Below are positions 51,048-63,084 of a stretch of 64,000 nt of DNA, piece after piece; position 1 is the first letter of the stretch, and each line of letters starts with the position of its first letter. This stretch comes from Cherax quadricarinatus (Eukaryota > Arthropoda > Malacostraca > Decapoda > Parastacidae). The translations under genes and the position numbers were made by a program. Under the pieces are notes generated by a model. It made no database searches. It was not told the DNA's origin and was given only the letters and a program-made list of their open reading frames with translations. Where the stretch lies: NCBI RefSeq assembly GCF_038502225.1, contig NC_091357.1:10316639-10380638 (forward strand), in the 5' to 3' direction.

Positions 51048-51344
51048 GTAGTAGTAGTAGTATTTGTAGTAGTAGCAGTATCACTTAAACAATAACTATA
51101 ACCGTATGGGTCATACAGGTAGAGAATTTAAATGCCGTATTTACAGTGTGTGAGGACTGGGAGCCATACAGAGTTGCAGAGACACAGAGAATCAACAAGT
51201 GTATGAAACGTCACCAGTGAAGGGCTCGTGATCCAAGGAGAGTACAAAAGAAACACTAGTGTTAGCGGAAAGCAAGATGGAAAAATAATAATTTGAGTAG
51301 ATTAAGAAAGGAAGAAAAGAAGGAAGGAGGGAAAGAAAGAAGGA
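51048..51344. other. Spacer, nothing recognised
   Basis: Unique; GA-rich at 51300-51340. Confidence 0.4.
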
Positions 51345-52095
51345 AAAAGTAGTTACTTTATTAAGTTACTTTGTTATTAGGGTACTTTATTTTTAAGTTA
51401 CTTTGTTATTACGTTACTTTATTTTTAAGTTACTTTGTTATTAAGTTACTTTGTTATAAAGTTACTTTGTTATTAAGTTACTTTGTTATAAAGTTACTTT
51501 GTTATTAAGTTACTTTGTTATAAAGTTACTTTGTTATTAAGTTACTTTATTTTTAAGTTACTTTGTTATTAAGTTACTTTATTTTTAAGTTACTTTGTTA
51601 TTAAGTTACTTTATTTTTAAGTTACTTTGTTATAAAGTTACTTTGTTATTAAGTTACTTTGTTATAAAGTTACTTTGTTATTAAGTTACTTTGTTATAAA
51701 GTTACTTTGTTATTAAGTTACTTTGTTATAAAGTTACTTTGTTATTAAGTTACTTTGTTATAAAGTTACTTTGTTATTAAGTTACTTTGTTATAAAGTTA
51801 CTTTGTTATTAAGTTACTTTGTTATAAAGTTACTTTGTTATTAAGTTACTTTGTTATAAAGTTACTTTGTTATTAAGTTACTTTATTTTTAAGTTACTTT
51901 GTTATTAAGTTACTTTATTTTTAAGTTACTTTGTTATTAAGTTACTTTATTTTTAAGTTACTTTGTTATAAAGTTACTTTGTTATTAAGTTACTTTGTTA
52001 TAAAGTTACTTTGTTATTAAGTTACTTTGTTATAAAGTTACTTTGTTATTAAGTTACTTTGTCGTTAAGTTTCTCTGTTATTAAACTACTTTATT
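51345..52095. repeat. 16-bp minisatellite with 336-bp superunit
   Basis: About 46 units of AAGTTACTTTGTTATT, with TTATAAAG and TTATTAAG units alternating as a 32-bp dimer. A block of TATTTTTAAG variants at 51541-51620 recurs in the same order at 51877-51956, 336 bp (21 units) later. Confidence 0.95.
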
Positions 52096-52214
52096 ATTAA
52101 GTCTGTTATAGTTAATCATCAAATCACTTCGAAAGTCACTTCATCAAGTCATTTCGTAAGTCACTTCAACAAATCACTTCATACGTCAATTCATCACCAA
52201 GTCACTGCAGCTAA
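52096..52214. other. Decayed short repeats
   Basis: AAGTCACTTCATCAAGTCA-type phrases. Confidence 0.5.
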
Positions 52215-53110
52215 TTTTGCACTCTCCTCCCACCAACCCCTCCCACCATCCCCTCCCACCATCTCCTCCCACCAACCCCTCCCACCATCCCCTCCACCAT
52301 CTCCTCCCACCAACCCCTCCCACCATCCCCTCCACCATCTCCTCCCACCAACCCCTCCCACCATCCCCTCCACCATCTCCTCCCACCAACCCCTCCCACC
52401 ATCCCCTCCACCATCTCCTCCCACCAACCCCTCCCACCATCCCCCCACAAATACCACCACAAGTCCCCCACAATCACCACCACCACTAGTTCCCCCATAA
52501 CCACCACCACCTCCACCAGTCCCCCACAACTAAAACCACAAGTCACCCCACAGGTACCACCACCAGTCCCCCACAACAACAACCACCACCAGTCCCCTCA
52601 CCACAACCACCACCACCAGTCCCCCCGCCACAACTACCACCAATCCCCTAACAGCTACCACCACAATCAGTCCCCCCACAACCACCACCACCACCACCAC
52701 CAGTCCCCACCACAATCACCACCACCAGTCCCCCACGACAACCACAACCACCACATATCCCCCAACAACTACCACCACCATCAGTCCCCCACCATCACAA
52801 CCACCACCACAACCACCACCACCAGCACTACGATCACAACCATCACCACAACCACAACCACCACCACAACGAATCCCTCATCACAACAGCTACCACCAGT
52901 CCCCTACCACAAGCACCACCACCACCAGTTCCCTACCACAAGCACCACCACCACCAATCCCCCAACAACTACCACCACCATCATTCTCCCCACAACTACT
53001 CCTACCACCACCACAACCACTACCACCACCACAACCACCACCACCACCACTACCACCACCACAACCACCACAACCACCACCACAACCACCACAACCACTA
53101 CCACCAGTCG
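52215..53110. repeat. CCA/CCT-rich 38-bp minisatellite passing into (ACC)n
   Basis: To about 52445, units CCCACCAACCCCTCCCACCA plus TCCCCTCCACCATCTCCT (38 bp). Then irregular CCACCACAACCACCACCAGTC repeats to 53110. Gly/Trp/Val and Pro/Thr frames are compositional. Confidence 0.93.
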
Positions 53111-53410
53111 AGAAGCAAAAAAATTATCCCCACCGTCCCGACATTTTTCCCCCTCTTCCTCTTCTTTTCCTGGGAAAATCCCCCACACGTACCTGTTCAT
53201 TTCACCTAATTGGAATACTTAATTGAGGAATCTGATTTGAAAAGTTGGAATTAGTTGGCCACGGGTCTTTAATGAGGCTCCCATTTCAACATTTTTTTTT
53301 TTAGGGGGTTGGGTGGTCTGTCTGGAATTACCAGAGAATATATTGGTAGCCATGGTTACCAGAGATGGGAAAATGACGAGCTATCTAAATTCTAAACGTC
53401 TTCTTTAATA
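53111..53410. other. Spacer, nothing recognised
   Basis: Unique sequence including a T run at 53292-53301. Confidence 0.4.
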
Positions 53411-54184
53411 GCTATTATCTATTATCTGCTACTGTTTACTAGCACTTATCATTTACTGTTGTCTACTATTATATATTACTGTCTACTAGCACCTATCATT
53501 TACTGTTGTCTACTATTATATATTACTGTCTACTAGCACCTATCATTTACTGTTGTCTACTATTATATATTACTGTCTACTAGCACCTATCATTTACTGT
53601 TGTCTACTATTATATATTACTGTCTACTAGCACCTATCATTTACTGTTGTCTACTATTATATATTACTGTCTACTAGCACCTATCATTTACTGCTGTCTA
53701 CTAGCACCTATCATTTACTATTTTCTACAACTACTAGCATCTGTCATTTACCGTTGTCTGCTATTGTGTACTAGTATCTATCATTTACTATTGCCTGCTA
53801 TTATATACTACTGTCTAATACCACCTGTCATTTACTATTGTCTGATATTGTCTACTACTGTCCAATAACACCTATCGTTTTCTATTATCTAATATTATCT
53901 ACTATCATCTGCTATCATCATCTAACTTCCATTATCTACTATGTGCTATTTACTGGCTACTGTTATCTACTATCAACTACTGTTATATTCTGTCATCTTC
54001 TTTCATTTACTATTACCTTCTATCATCTCTGTAATTTATTATATACTATTCTCTGCCACTATTATCTACTCATATATTACCTACTATCACGTAAATTATA
54101 ATATCGTCTACAATCATGTACTATTATCTACTTTCATCTACTATTACCTAATGCTGCATACTATTATCTATTATTTTCACTTGT
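53411..54184. repeat. 47-bp minisatellite decaying into TA/CTA-rich repeats
   Basis: About six regular units of TACTAGCACCTATCATTTAC plus TGTTGTCTACTATTATATATTACTGTC (53424-53700), followed by progressively diverged ATTATCTACTAT phrases to 54180. Confidence 0.9.
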
Positions 54185-54242
54185 CATTTGCTGCCGCTGC
54201 CGATGCCGCTGCTGCTGCTCCTGCTGCTGCTGCTCCTGCTGC

Positions 54243-54288
<46 letters not shown>

Positions 54289-54392
54289 TCTTCTTCTTCT
54301 TCTTCTTCTTCTTCTTCTTCTTCTTCTTCTTCTTCTTCTTCTTCTTCTTCTTCTTCTTCTTCTTCTTCTTCTTCTTCTTCTTCTTCTTCTTC
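54185..54392. repeat. (GCT)n joined to (TTC)n
   Basis: Interrupted GCT/CTG triplets at about 54190-54282 pass directly into about 36 pure TTC triplets (54283-54392). Poly-Leu, poly-Ser, poly-Lys and poly-Glu frames are its translations. Confidence 0.97.
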
Positions 54393-54528
54393 ATCCACAC
54401 TTCATTAGCACTTTATCAACGAAATCTTTAATATGAAATTATTAAGATATCCGTAGGCCTACCCCGTCTTCACCTTCTTCCATGACTTAAAAAAAAGGGG
54501 CTTTGGAGCAGGTGTGACGTCCTGCTGG
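54393..54528. other. Spacer
   Basis: Nothing recognised. Confidence 0.3.
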
Positions 54529-57500
54529 GTGAGTGTTGCTGTTCTGTGCCGGATAGATTACTACCCTGGACGGTGAGTCTTGCTGTCATATGCCGGATAG
54601 ATTACTACTCTGGACGGTGAGTCTTGCTGTCATATGCCAGATAGATTACTACCCTGGACGGTGAGTGTTGCTGTCCTGTGCCAGATAGATTACTACCCTG
54701 GACGGTGAGTGTTGCTGTCCTGTGCCAGATAGATTACTGCCCTGGAAGATGAGTGTTGCTGTCCTGTGCCGGATAGATTACTACCATGGACGGTGAGTGT
54801 TGCTGTCCTGTGCCAGATAGATTACTACCCTGGACGGTGAGTGTTGCTGTCCTGTGCCGGATAGATTACTACCCTGGACGGTCAGTGTTGCTGTCCTGTG
54901 CCGGATAGATTACTACTCTGGACGGTGAGTGTTGCTGTCCTGTGCCGGATAGATTACTACTCTGGACGGTGAGAGTTGCTGTCCTGTGCCAGATAGATTA
55001 CTACCCAGGACGGTGAGTGTTGCTGTCCTGTGCCGGATAGATTACTACTCTGGACGGTGAGTGTTGCTGTCCTGTGCCAGATAGATTACTACCCTGGACG
55101 GTGAGTGTTGCTGTCCTGTGCCGGATAGATTACTACCCTGGACGGTGAGTGTTGCTGTCCTGTGCCGGATAGATTACTACCCTGGACGGTGAGTGTTGCT
55201 GTCCTGTGCCGGATAGATTACTACCCTGGACGGTGAATGTTGCTGTCCTGTGCCGGATAGATTACTACCCTGGACGGTGAGTGTTGCTGTCCTGTGCCGG
55301 ATAGATTACTACCCTGGACGGTGAGTGTTGCTGTCCTGTGCCAGATAGATTACTACCCTGTACGATGAGTGTTGCTGTCCTGTGCCGGATAGATTACTAC
55401 CCTGGACGATGAGTGTTGCTGTCCTGTGCCGGATAGATTACTACCCTGGACGGTGAGTGCTGCTGTCCTGTGCCGGATAGATTACTACCCTGGACGGTGA
55501 GTGCTGCTGTCCTGTGCCGGATAGATTACTACCCTGGACGGTGAGTGTTGCTGTCCTGTGGCAGATAGATTACTACCCTGGACGGTGAGTGTTGCTGTCC
55601 TATGCCGGATAGATTACTACTCTGGACGGCGAGTGCTGCTGTCCTTTGCCAGATAGATTACTACCCTGGACGGTGAGTGTTGCTGTCCTGTGCCGGATAG
55701 ATTACTACCCTGGACGGTGAGTGTTGCTGTCCCGTGCCAGATAGATTACTACCCTGGACGGTGAGTGTTGTTGTCCTGTGCCGGATAGAACCCTGGATGG
55801 TGAGTACTGCTGTCCTGTGCCAGATAGATTACTACCCTGGACGGTGAGTGTTGCTATCCCGTGCCGGATAGATTACTACCCTGGACGGTGAGTGTTGCTG
55901 TCCTGTGCCGGATAGATTACTAATTTGGACGGTGAGTGCTGCTGTCCTGTGCCAGATAGATTACTACCCCGGACGGTGAGTGTTGCTGTCCTGTGCCAGA
56001 TAGATTACTACCCTGGACGATGAGTGTTGCTGTCCTGTGCCGGATAGATTACTACCCTGGACGATGAGTGTTGCTGTCCTGTGCCGGATAGATTACTACC
56101 CTGGACTGTGAGTGCTGCTGTCCTGTGCCAGATAGATTACTACCCTGGACGGTGAGTGTTGCTGTCCTGTGTCGGATAGATTACTACCCTGGACGGTGAG
56201 TGTTGCTGTTCTGTGCCAGATAGATTACTACCCTGGACGGTGAGTGTTGCTGTCCTATGCCGGATAGATTACTACCCTGGACGGTGAGTGTTGCTGTCCT
56301 GTGCCGGATAGATTACTACCCTGGACGGTGAGTGTTGCTGTTCTGTTCCACATAGATTACTACCCTGGACAGTGAGTGTTGCTGTCCTATGCCGGATAGA
56401 TTACTACCCTGGACGGCGAGTGCTGCTGTCCTTTGCCAGATAGATTACTACCCTGGACGGTGAGTGTTGCTGTCCTGTGCCGGATAGATTACTACCCTGG
56501 ACGGTGAGTGTTGCTGTCCCGTGCCAGATAGATTACTACCCTGGACGGTGAATGTTGCTGTCCTGTGCCGGATAGAACCCTGGATGGTGAATACTGCAGT
56601 CCTGTGCCAGATAGATTACTACCCTGGACGGTGAGTGTTGCTATCCTGTGCCGGATAGATTACTACCCTGGACGGTGAGTGTTGCTGTCCTGTGCCGGAT
56701 AGATTACTAATTTGGACGGTGAGTGCTGCTGTCCTGTGCCAGATAGATTTCTACCCTGGACGGTGAGTGTTGCTGTCCTGTGCCAGATAGATTACTACCC
56801 TGGACGGTGAGTGTTGCTGTCCCGTGCCGGATAGATTACTACCCTGGACGGTGAGTGCTGCTGTCCTGTGCCAGATAGATTACTACTCTGGACGGTGAGT
56901 GTTGCTGTCCTGTGCCAGATAGATTACTACCCTGGACGGTGAGTGTTGCTGTCCTGTGCTGGATAGATTACTACTCTGGACGGTGAGTGTTGCTGTCCTG
57001 TGCCGGATGGATTACTACTCTGGACGGTGAGTGTTGCTGTCCTGTGCCAGATAGATTACTACCCTGGACGGTGAGTGTTGCTGTCCCGTGCCGGATAGAT
57101 TACTACTCTGGACGGTGAGTGTTGCTGTCCTGTGCCGGATAGATTACTACCCTGGACGGTGAGTGTTGCTGCCCTGTGCCAGATAGATTACTACTCTGGA
57201 CGGTGAGTGTTGCTGTCCTGTGCCAGATAGATTACTACCCTGGACGGTGAGTGTTGCTGTCCTGTGCCATATAGATTACTACTCTGGACTGTGAGTGTTG
57301 CTGTCCTGTGCCAGATAGATTACTACCCTGGACGGTGAGTGTTGCTGTCCTGTGCCAGATAGATTACTACCCTGGACGGTGAGTGTTGCTGTCCTTTGCC
57401 AGATAGATTACTAGTGTGGACGGTGAGTGTTGCTGTCCTGTGCCAGATAGATTACTACTCTGGACGGTGAGTGTTGCTGTCCTGTGCCGGATAGATTACT

Positions 57501-60500
57501 ACTCTGGACGGTGAGTGTTGCTGTCCTGTGCCAGATAGATTACTACTCTGGACGGTGAGTGTTGCTGTCCTGTGCCGGATAGATTACTACTCTGGACGGT
57601 GAGTGTTGCTGTCCTGTGCCAGATAGATTACTACTCTGGACGGTGAGTGTTGCTGTCCTGTGCCAGATAGATTACTACTCTGGACGGTGAGTGTTGCTGT
57701 CCTGTGCCAGATAGATTACTACTTTGGACGGTGAGTGTTGCTGTCCTGTGCCAGATAGATTACTACTCTGGACGGTGAGTGTTGCTGTCCTGTGCCAGAT
57801 AGATTACTACTCTGGACAGTGAGTGTTGCTGTCCTGTGCCGGATAGATTACTACCCTGGACGGTGAGTGTTGCTGTCCTGTGCCGGATAGATTACTACCC
57901 TGGACGGTGAGTGTTGCTGTCCTGTGCCGGATAGATTACTACCCTGGATGGTGAATGTTGCTGTCCTGTGCCGGATAGATTACTACCCTGGACGGTGAGT
58001 GTTGCTGTCCTGTGCCGGATAGATTACTACCCTGGACGGTGAGTGTTGCTGTCCTGTGCCAGATAGATTACTACCCTGTACGATGAGTGTTGCTGTCCTG
58101 TGCCGGATAGATTACTACCCTGGACGATGAGTGTTGCTGTCCTGTGCCGGATAGATTACTACCCTGGACGGTGAGTGCTGCTGTCCTGTGCCGGATAGAT
58201 TACTACCCTGGACGGTGAGTGCTGCTGTCCTGTGCCAGATAGATTACTACCCTGGACGGTGAGTGTTGCTGTCCTGTGGCAGATAGATTACTACCCTGGA
58301 CGGTGAGTGTTGCTGTCCTATGCCGGATAGATTACTACCCTGGACGGCGAGTGCTGCTGTCCTTTGCCAGATAGATTACTACCCTGGACGGTGAGTGTTG
58401 CTGTCCTGTGCCGGATAGATTACTACCCTGGACGGTGAGTGTTGCTGTCCCGTGCCAGATAGATTACTACCCTGGACGGTGAGTGTTGCTGTCCTGTGCC
58501 GGATAGAACCCTGGATGGTGAGTACTGCTGTCCTGTGCCAGATAGATTACTACCCTGGACGGTGAGTGTTGCTATCCCGTGCCGGATAGATTACTACCCT
58601 GGACGGTGAGTGTTGCTGTCCTGTGCCGGATAGATTACTAATTTGGACGGTGAGTGCTGCTGTCCTGTGCCAGATAGATTACTACCCAGGACGGTGAGTG
58701 TTGCTGTCCTGTGCCAGATAGATTACTACCCTGGACGATGAGTGTTGCTGTCCTGTGCCGGATAGATTACTACCCTGGACGATGAGTGTTGCTGTCCTGT
58801 GCCGGATAGATTACTACCCTGGACGGTGAGTGCTGCTGTCCTGTGCCGGATAGATTACTACCCTGGACTGTGAGTGCTGCTGTCCTGTGCCGGATAGATT
58901 ACTACCCTGGACGGTGAGTGTTGCTGTCCTGTGGCAGATAGATTACTACCCTGGACGGTGAGTGTTGCTGTCCTGTGCCGGATAGATTACTACCCTGGAC
59001 GGTGAGTGTTGTTGTTCTGTGCCAGATAGATTACTACCCTGGACGGTGAGTGTTGCTGTCCTATGCCGGATAGATTACTACCCTGGACTGTGAGTGTTCC
59101 TGCCCTGTGCCGGATAGATTACTACCCTGGACGGTGAGTGTTGCTGTTCTGTTCCAGATAGATTACTACCCTGGACAGTGAGTGTTGCTGTCCTATGCCG
59201 GATAGATTACTACCCTGGACGGTGAGTGTTGCTGTCCCGTGCCAGATAGATTACTACCCTGGACGGTGAGTGTTGCTGTCCTGTGCCGGATAGAACCCTG
59301 GATGGTGAATACTGCTGTCCTGTGCCAGATAGATTACTACCCTGGACGGTGAGTGTTGCTATCCTGTGCCGGATAGATTACTACCCTGGACGGTGAGTGT
59401 TGCTGTCCTGTGCCGGATAGATTACTAATTTGGACGGTGAGTGCTGCTGTCCTGTGCCAGATAGATTACTACCCTGGACGGTGAGTGTTGCTGTCCTGTG
59501 CCAGATAGATTACTACCCTGGACGGTGAGTGTTGCTGTCCCGTGCCGGATAGATTACTACCCTGGACGGTGAGTGCTGCTGTCCTGTGCCAGATAGATTA
59601 CTACTCTGGACGGTGAGTGTTGCTGTCCTGTGCCAGATAGATTACTACCCTGGACGGTGAGTGTTGCTGTCCTGTGCTGGATAGATTACTACTCTGGACG
59701 GTGAGTGTTGCTGTCCTGTGCCGGATGGATTACTACTCTGGACGGTGAGTGTTGCTGTCCTGTGCCAGATAGATTACTACCCTGGACGGTGAGTGTTGCT
59801 GTCCCGTGCCGGATAGATTACTACTCTGGACGGTGAGTGTTGCTGTCCTGTGCCGGATAGATTACTACCCTGGACGGTGAGTGTTGCTGCCCTGTGCCAG
59901 ATAGATTACTACTCTGGACGGTGAGTGTTGCTGTCCTGTGCCAGATAGATTACTACCCTGGACGGTGAGTGTTGCTGTCCTGTGCCAGATAGATTACTAC
60001 TCTGGACGGTGAGTGTTGCTGTCCTGTGCCAGATAGATTACTACCCTGGACGGTGAGTGTTGCTGTCCTGTGCCAGATTGATTACTACCCTGGACGGTGA
60101 GTGTTGCTGTCCTGTGCCAGATAGATTACTACCCTGGACGGTGAGTGTTGCTGTCCTGTGCCAGATAGATTACTACCCTGGACGGTGAGTGTTGCTGTCC
60201 TTTGCCAGATAGATTACTACTCTGGACGGTGAGTGTTGCTGTCCTGTGCCAGATAGATTACTACTCTGGACGGTGAGTGTTGCTGTCCTGTGCAGGATAG
60301 ATTACTACTCTGGACGGTGAGTGTTGCTGTCCTGTGCCAGATAGATTACTACTCTGGACGGTGAGTGTTGCTGTCCTGTGCCGGATAGATTACTACTCTG
60401 GACGGTGAGTGTTGCTGTCCTGTGCCAGATAGATTACTACTCTGGACGGTGAGTGTTGCTGTCCTGTGCCAGATAGATTACTACTCTGGACGGTGAGTGT

Positions 60501-61124
60501 TGCTGTCCTGTGCCAGATAGATTACTACTCTGGACGGTGAGTGTTGCTGTCCTGTGCCAGATAGATTACTACTCTGGACGGTGAGTGTTGCTGTCCTGTG
60601 CCAGATAGATTACTACTCTGGACGGTGAGTGTTGCTGTCCTGTGCCAGATAGATTACTACTCTGGACGGTGAGTGTTGCTGTCCTGTGCCGGATAGATTA
60701 CTACTCTGGACGGTGAGTGTTGCTGTCCTGTGCCAGATAGATTACTACTCTGGACGGTGAGTGTTGCTGTCCTGTGCCGGATAGATTACTACTCTGGACG
60801 GTGAGTGTTGCTGTCCTGTGCCGGATAGATTACTACCCTGGACGGTGAGTGTTGCTGTCCTGTGCCAGATAGATTACTACTCTGGACGGTGAGTGTTGCT
60901 GTCCTGTGCCAGATAGATTACTACTCTGGACGGTGAGTGTTGCTGTCCTGTGCCAGATAGATTACTATTTTGGACGGTGAGTGTTGCTGTCCTGTGCCAG
61001 ATAGATTACTACTTTGGACGGTGAGTGTTGCTGTCCTGTGCCAGATAGATTACTACTCTGGACGGTGAGTGTTGCTGTCCTGTGCCAGATAGGTTACTAC
61101 TCTGGACGGTGAGTGTTGCTGTCC
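54529..61124. repeat. 44-bp satellite (about 150 units) with nested higher-order repeats
   Basis: Unit TGTTGCTGTCCTGTGCCGGA plus TAGATTACTACCCTGGACGGTGAG. Two scales of duplication are visible through rare variants. A 39-bp short unit (GGATAGAACCCTGG) lies at 55781, 56568, 58499 and 59286: 787 bp within pairs and 2,718 bp between pairs. The 2,718-bp offset is confirmed by TACGATGAGT (55361/58079), CCTGTGCTGG (56953/59671) and GTCCTTTGCC (55641/58359). So a block of about 62 units was copied in tandem. Units from about 60.2 kb on are the most uniform. Confidence 0.97.
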
Positions 61125-61989
61125 AACAGGACATGTTTGTCAATTTCCTCTCATAAACACATATTGCTAAACTGATTCACTATTTAGTGCATTAGAAATA
61201 TTTCAGTATGTGTCTTAGTACTTCGCACTCACGCTTAAGGTTGCTGTGTTGTCATCACGATATTTTCTCTTTATTCAGTTTGCTTTCGGACATCAAATCT
61301 TTCTGCCTTTATAATAGGTGAAAAACTGTATATAAGAAGCATATAAATGCCGATAAGAATCGCACGGAGACCAGTTTTTTTTCCAGTCTATAGAGAATAC
61401 CTACGAATTGTGGGAATATATAGATGAAGTTAAGGATCATAGGAGAGGGGCAGGACACCTGATTATGTGAGAATAACTGAAAATATTAAGTTGTGGAGTT
61501 AGTCTAGTAAGAGGGGTTCAGTTATGTCAAAAATCCTTTATCCTTGAGTCAGTATGATGGAGTCCAAGGTGAAGGTTAAAGTTGATATTATTAATCTGAC
61601 GGCGTCCTTTCACTTGTTGTTGGAACATAGAGCAGTGAGTTTATGTAAAGTCTCGAAACAATATTGGTGATGGTGAATAAATTGGGATTTTTTTTTCTGC
61701 TGTGTTCCTGTCCCTGAGTCTGTAAACTGAGTTTTGGTGGTCTTTTTATTGGACATTTGCGTTGTTCTTTGCAGCTTGCATTTTATCACAGATGTTAATT
61801 CGTGGTGGTTTTGGACGTAATGAATAAGTGCCCTTTATAATTTATGGGAATTTATTTTTGTTATTCTTATATTAATGACAAGTTTAGGTAAAGATCGTTA
61901 TATATGAAGACAGCTGTAGTGAAATTATGCTATTATTTTTTTTAATAAATAGAGTGGTAAAATACTGGAATGAGTTTCGCGAGGCAAAA
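61125..61989. other. Spacer, nothing recognised
   Basis: 865 bp of AT-rich unique sequence with no credible frame, RNA gene or repeat that I can identify. Confidence 0.5.
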
Positions 61990-62246
61990 ATATTCTCTGG
62001 TGGCCTGGTGGTTAACGCTCTCGCTTTACACGGCGAGGGCCTGGGTTCGATTCCCAGCCAGAGTAGAAACATTGGACGTGTTTCTTTCCACCTGTTGTCT
62101 ATGTTCCCCATCAGTAAAATGGGTACCTGGGTGTTAGTCGACTGGTGTGGGTCGCATCCTGGGACACTGACCTAAGGAGGCCTGGTCACAGACCGGGCCG
62201 CGGGGGCGTTGACCCCCGGAACTCTCTCCAGGTAAACTCCAGGTAA
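61990..62246 (+). mobile_element. tRNA-derived SINE, well preserved
   Basis: Head 61998-62066: A-box-like TGGCCTGGTGG (62000-62010), an anticodon-arm-like CTCGC ... GCGAG, B box GGTTCGATTCC (62044-62054), CCAGAG at the end. The loop TTTACAC recalls tRNA-Val, but the arm has an extra base. Body: CATCAGTAAAATGGGTACCT and TTAGTCGACTGGTGTGGGTC, shared with the SINE at 23.6 kb. Tail: GGCCTGGTCACAGACCGGGC, GTTGACCCCCGGAACTC and CTCTCCAGGTAAACTCCAGG. Tail fragments recur at 10.1, 19.7 and 40.3 kb. Pol III promoter boxes are internal. Confidence 0.88.
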
Positions 62247-63084
62247 ACCCACTCGCATCCAGTTGTGATCCAGATAGGAAACGCCTGCAGCATTCTGGTC
62301 ACTTGGCCCATCACCAAGAAGCACACTTAATGCATAGTTTTAGAATTAGGAATGATAGGGGGTAAAGAATATGGTAACTAATAATTCTGGATAACGAAGC
62401 AAACATAGGAGGCTAAACAGGAACCAAAACTCGACCTCTGCAGACATAAATTGGTCATTATAAATAAACAACCCGTCATTCTTCAAACTACCATTGAAAA
62501 AAAAAACTCGTTATTTATACTCCTGTCAAGTTTCCTCAGCTGAATAAAAAACATATCATGAAAGTTAAGGTTCAAAATTGTATCCAAATTTTGAAATAAG
62601 AATAAAAGACAAGATTTATAGAGCATTTAAATTAGGTCTCATTCCCTGGAGGATTTTCAGATGGCTGCCTTCTCCTCCGTGTCCCTGGGCTCCCTCCGTG
62701 GAGGGAGAGACTCCCCCGTGGAGGGAGAGGCTCCCTATGTGAAGGGAGGGACAGCTAAGTGGAGGGAATGGGTTCCCATAGTGAAAGGAGGGGAGATGAC
62801 GTGGGACTGAGGGAGAGAGGGAGGTAGAATTTGAGAAAGATGATTGAAGGATGATTAATGGGAAGAGGAAGAGGTGTAAGGGAATGCAGTATGGAAGGAA
62901 AGGAGAAAGTAGAGAGGGAATCGAAAGAAGAAAGAAGGAGTATGGGAAGAATGGAAAGTGGAGTGGTAAAGATGAAAGGGAAAAGATGGGGAAGGTAAAA
63001 AGCATAACGTAGAGTGAGATACAGGTATATCCACATGTTGTAGCCAGAGTATTGAGTGCCAGTATTAGTGGCACCCAAGATCAC
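62247..63084. other. No gene; short GA-rich repeats
   Basis: TCCCCCGTGGAGGGAGAGGC-type phrases repeat three to four times at 62690-62770, and 62780-63000 is GA-rich. Minus-strand frames of 109-152 codons there are Ser/Pro/Leu-rich with no recognisable domain. Confidence 0.5.

Noticed and set aside
61998..62066. Functional tRNA gene
   Set aside because: The head continues into a SINE body and tail, and the anticodon arm has an extra base. The same body follows a different tRNA-like head at 23.6 kb.
62616..63084. 152- and 109-codon minus-strand frames
   Set aside because: They translate a GA-rich low-complexity region; the two overlap in different frames and have no domain.
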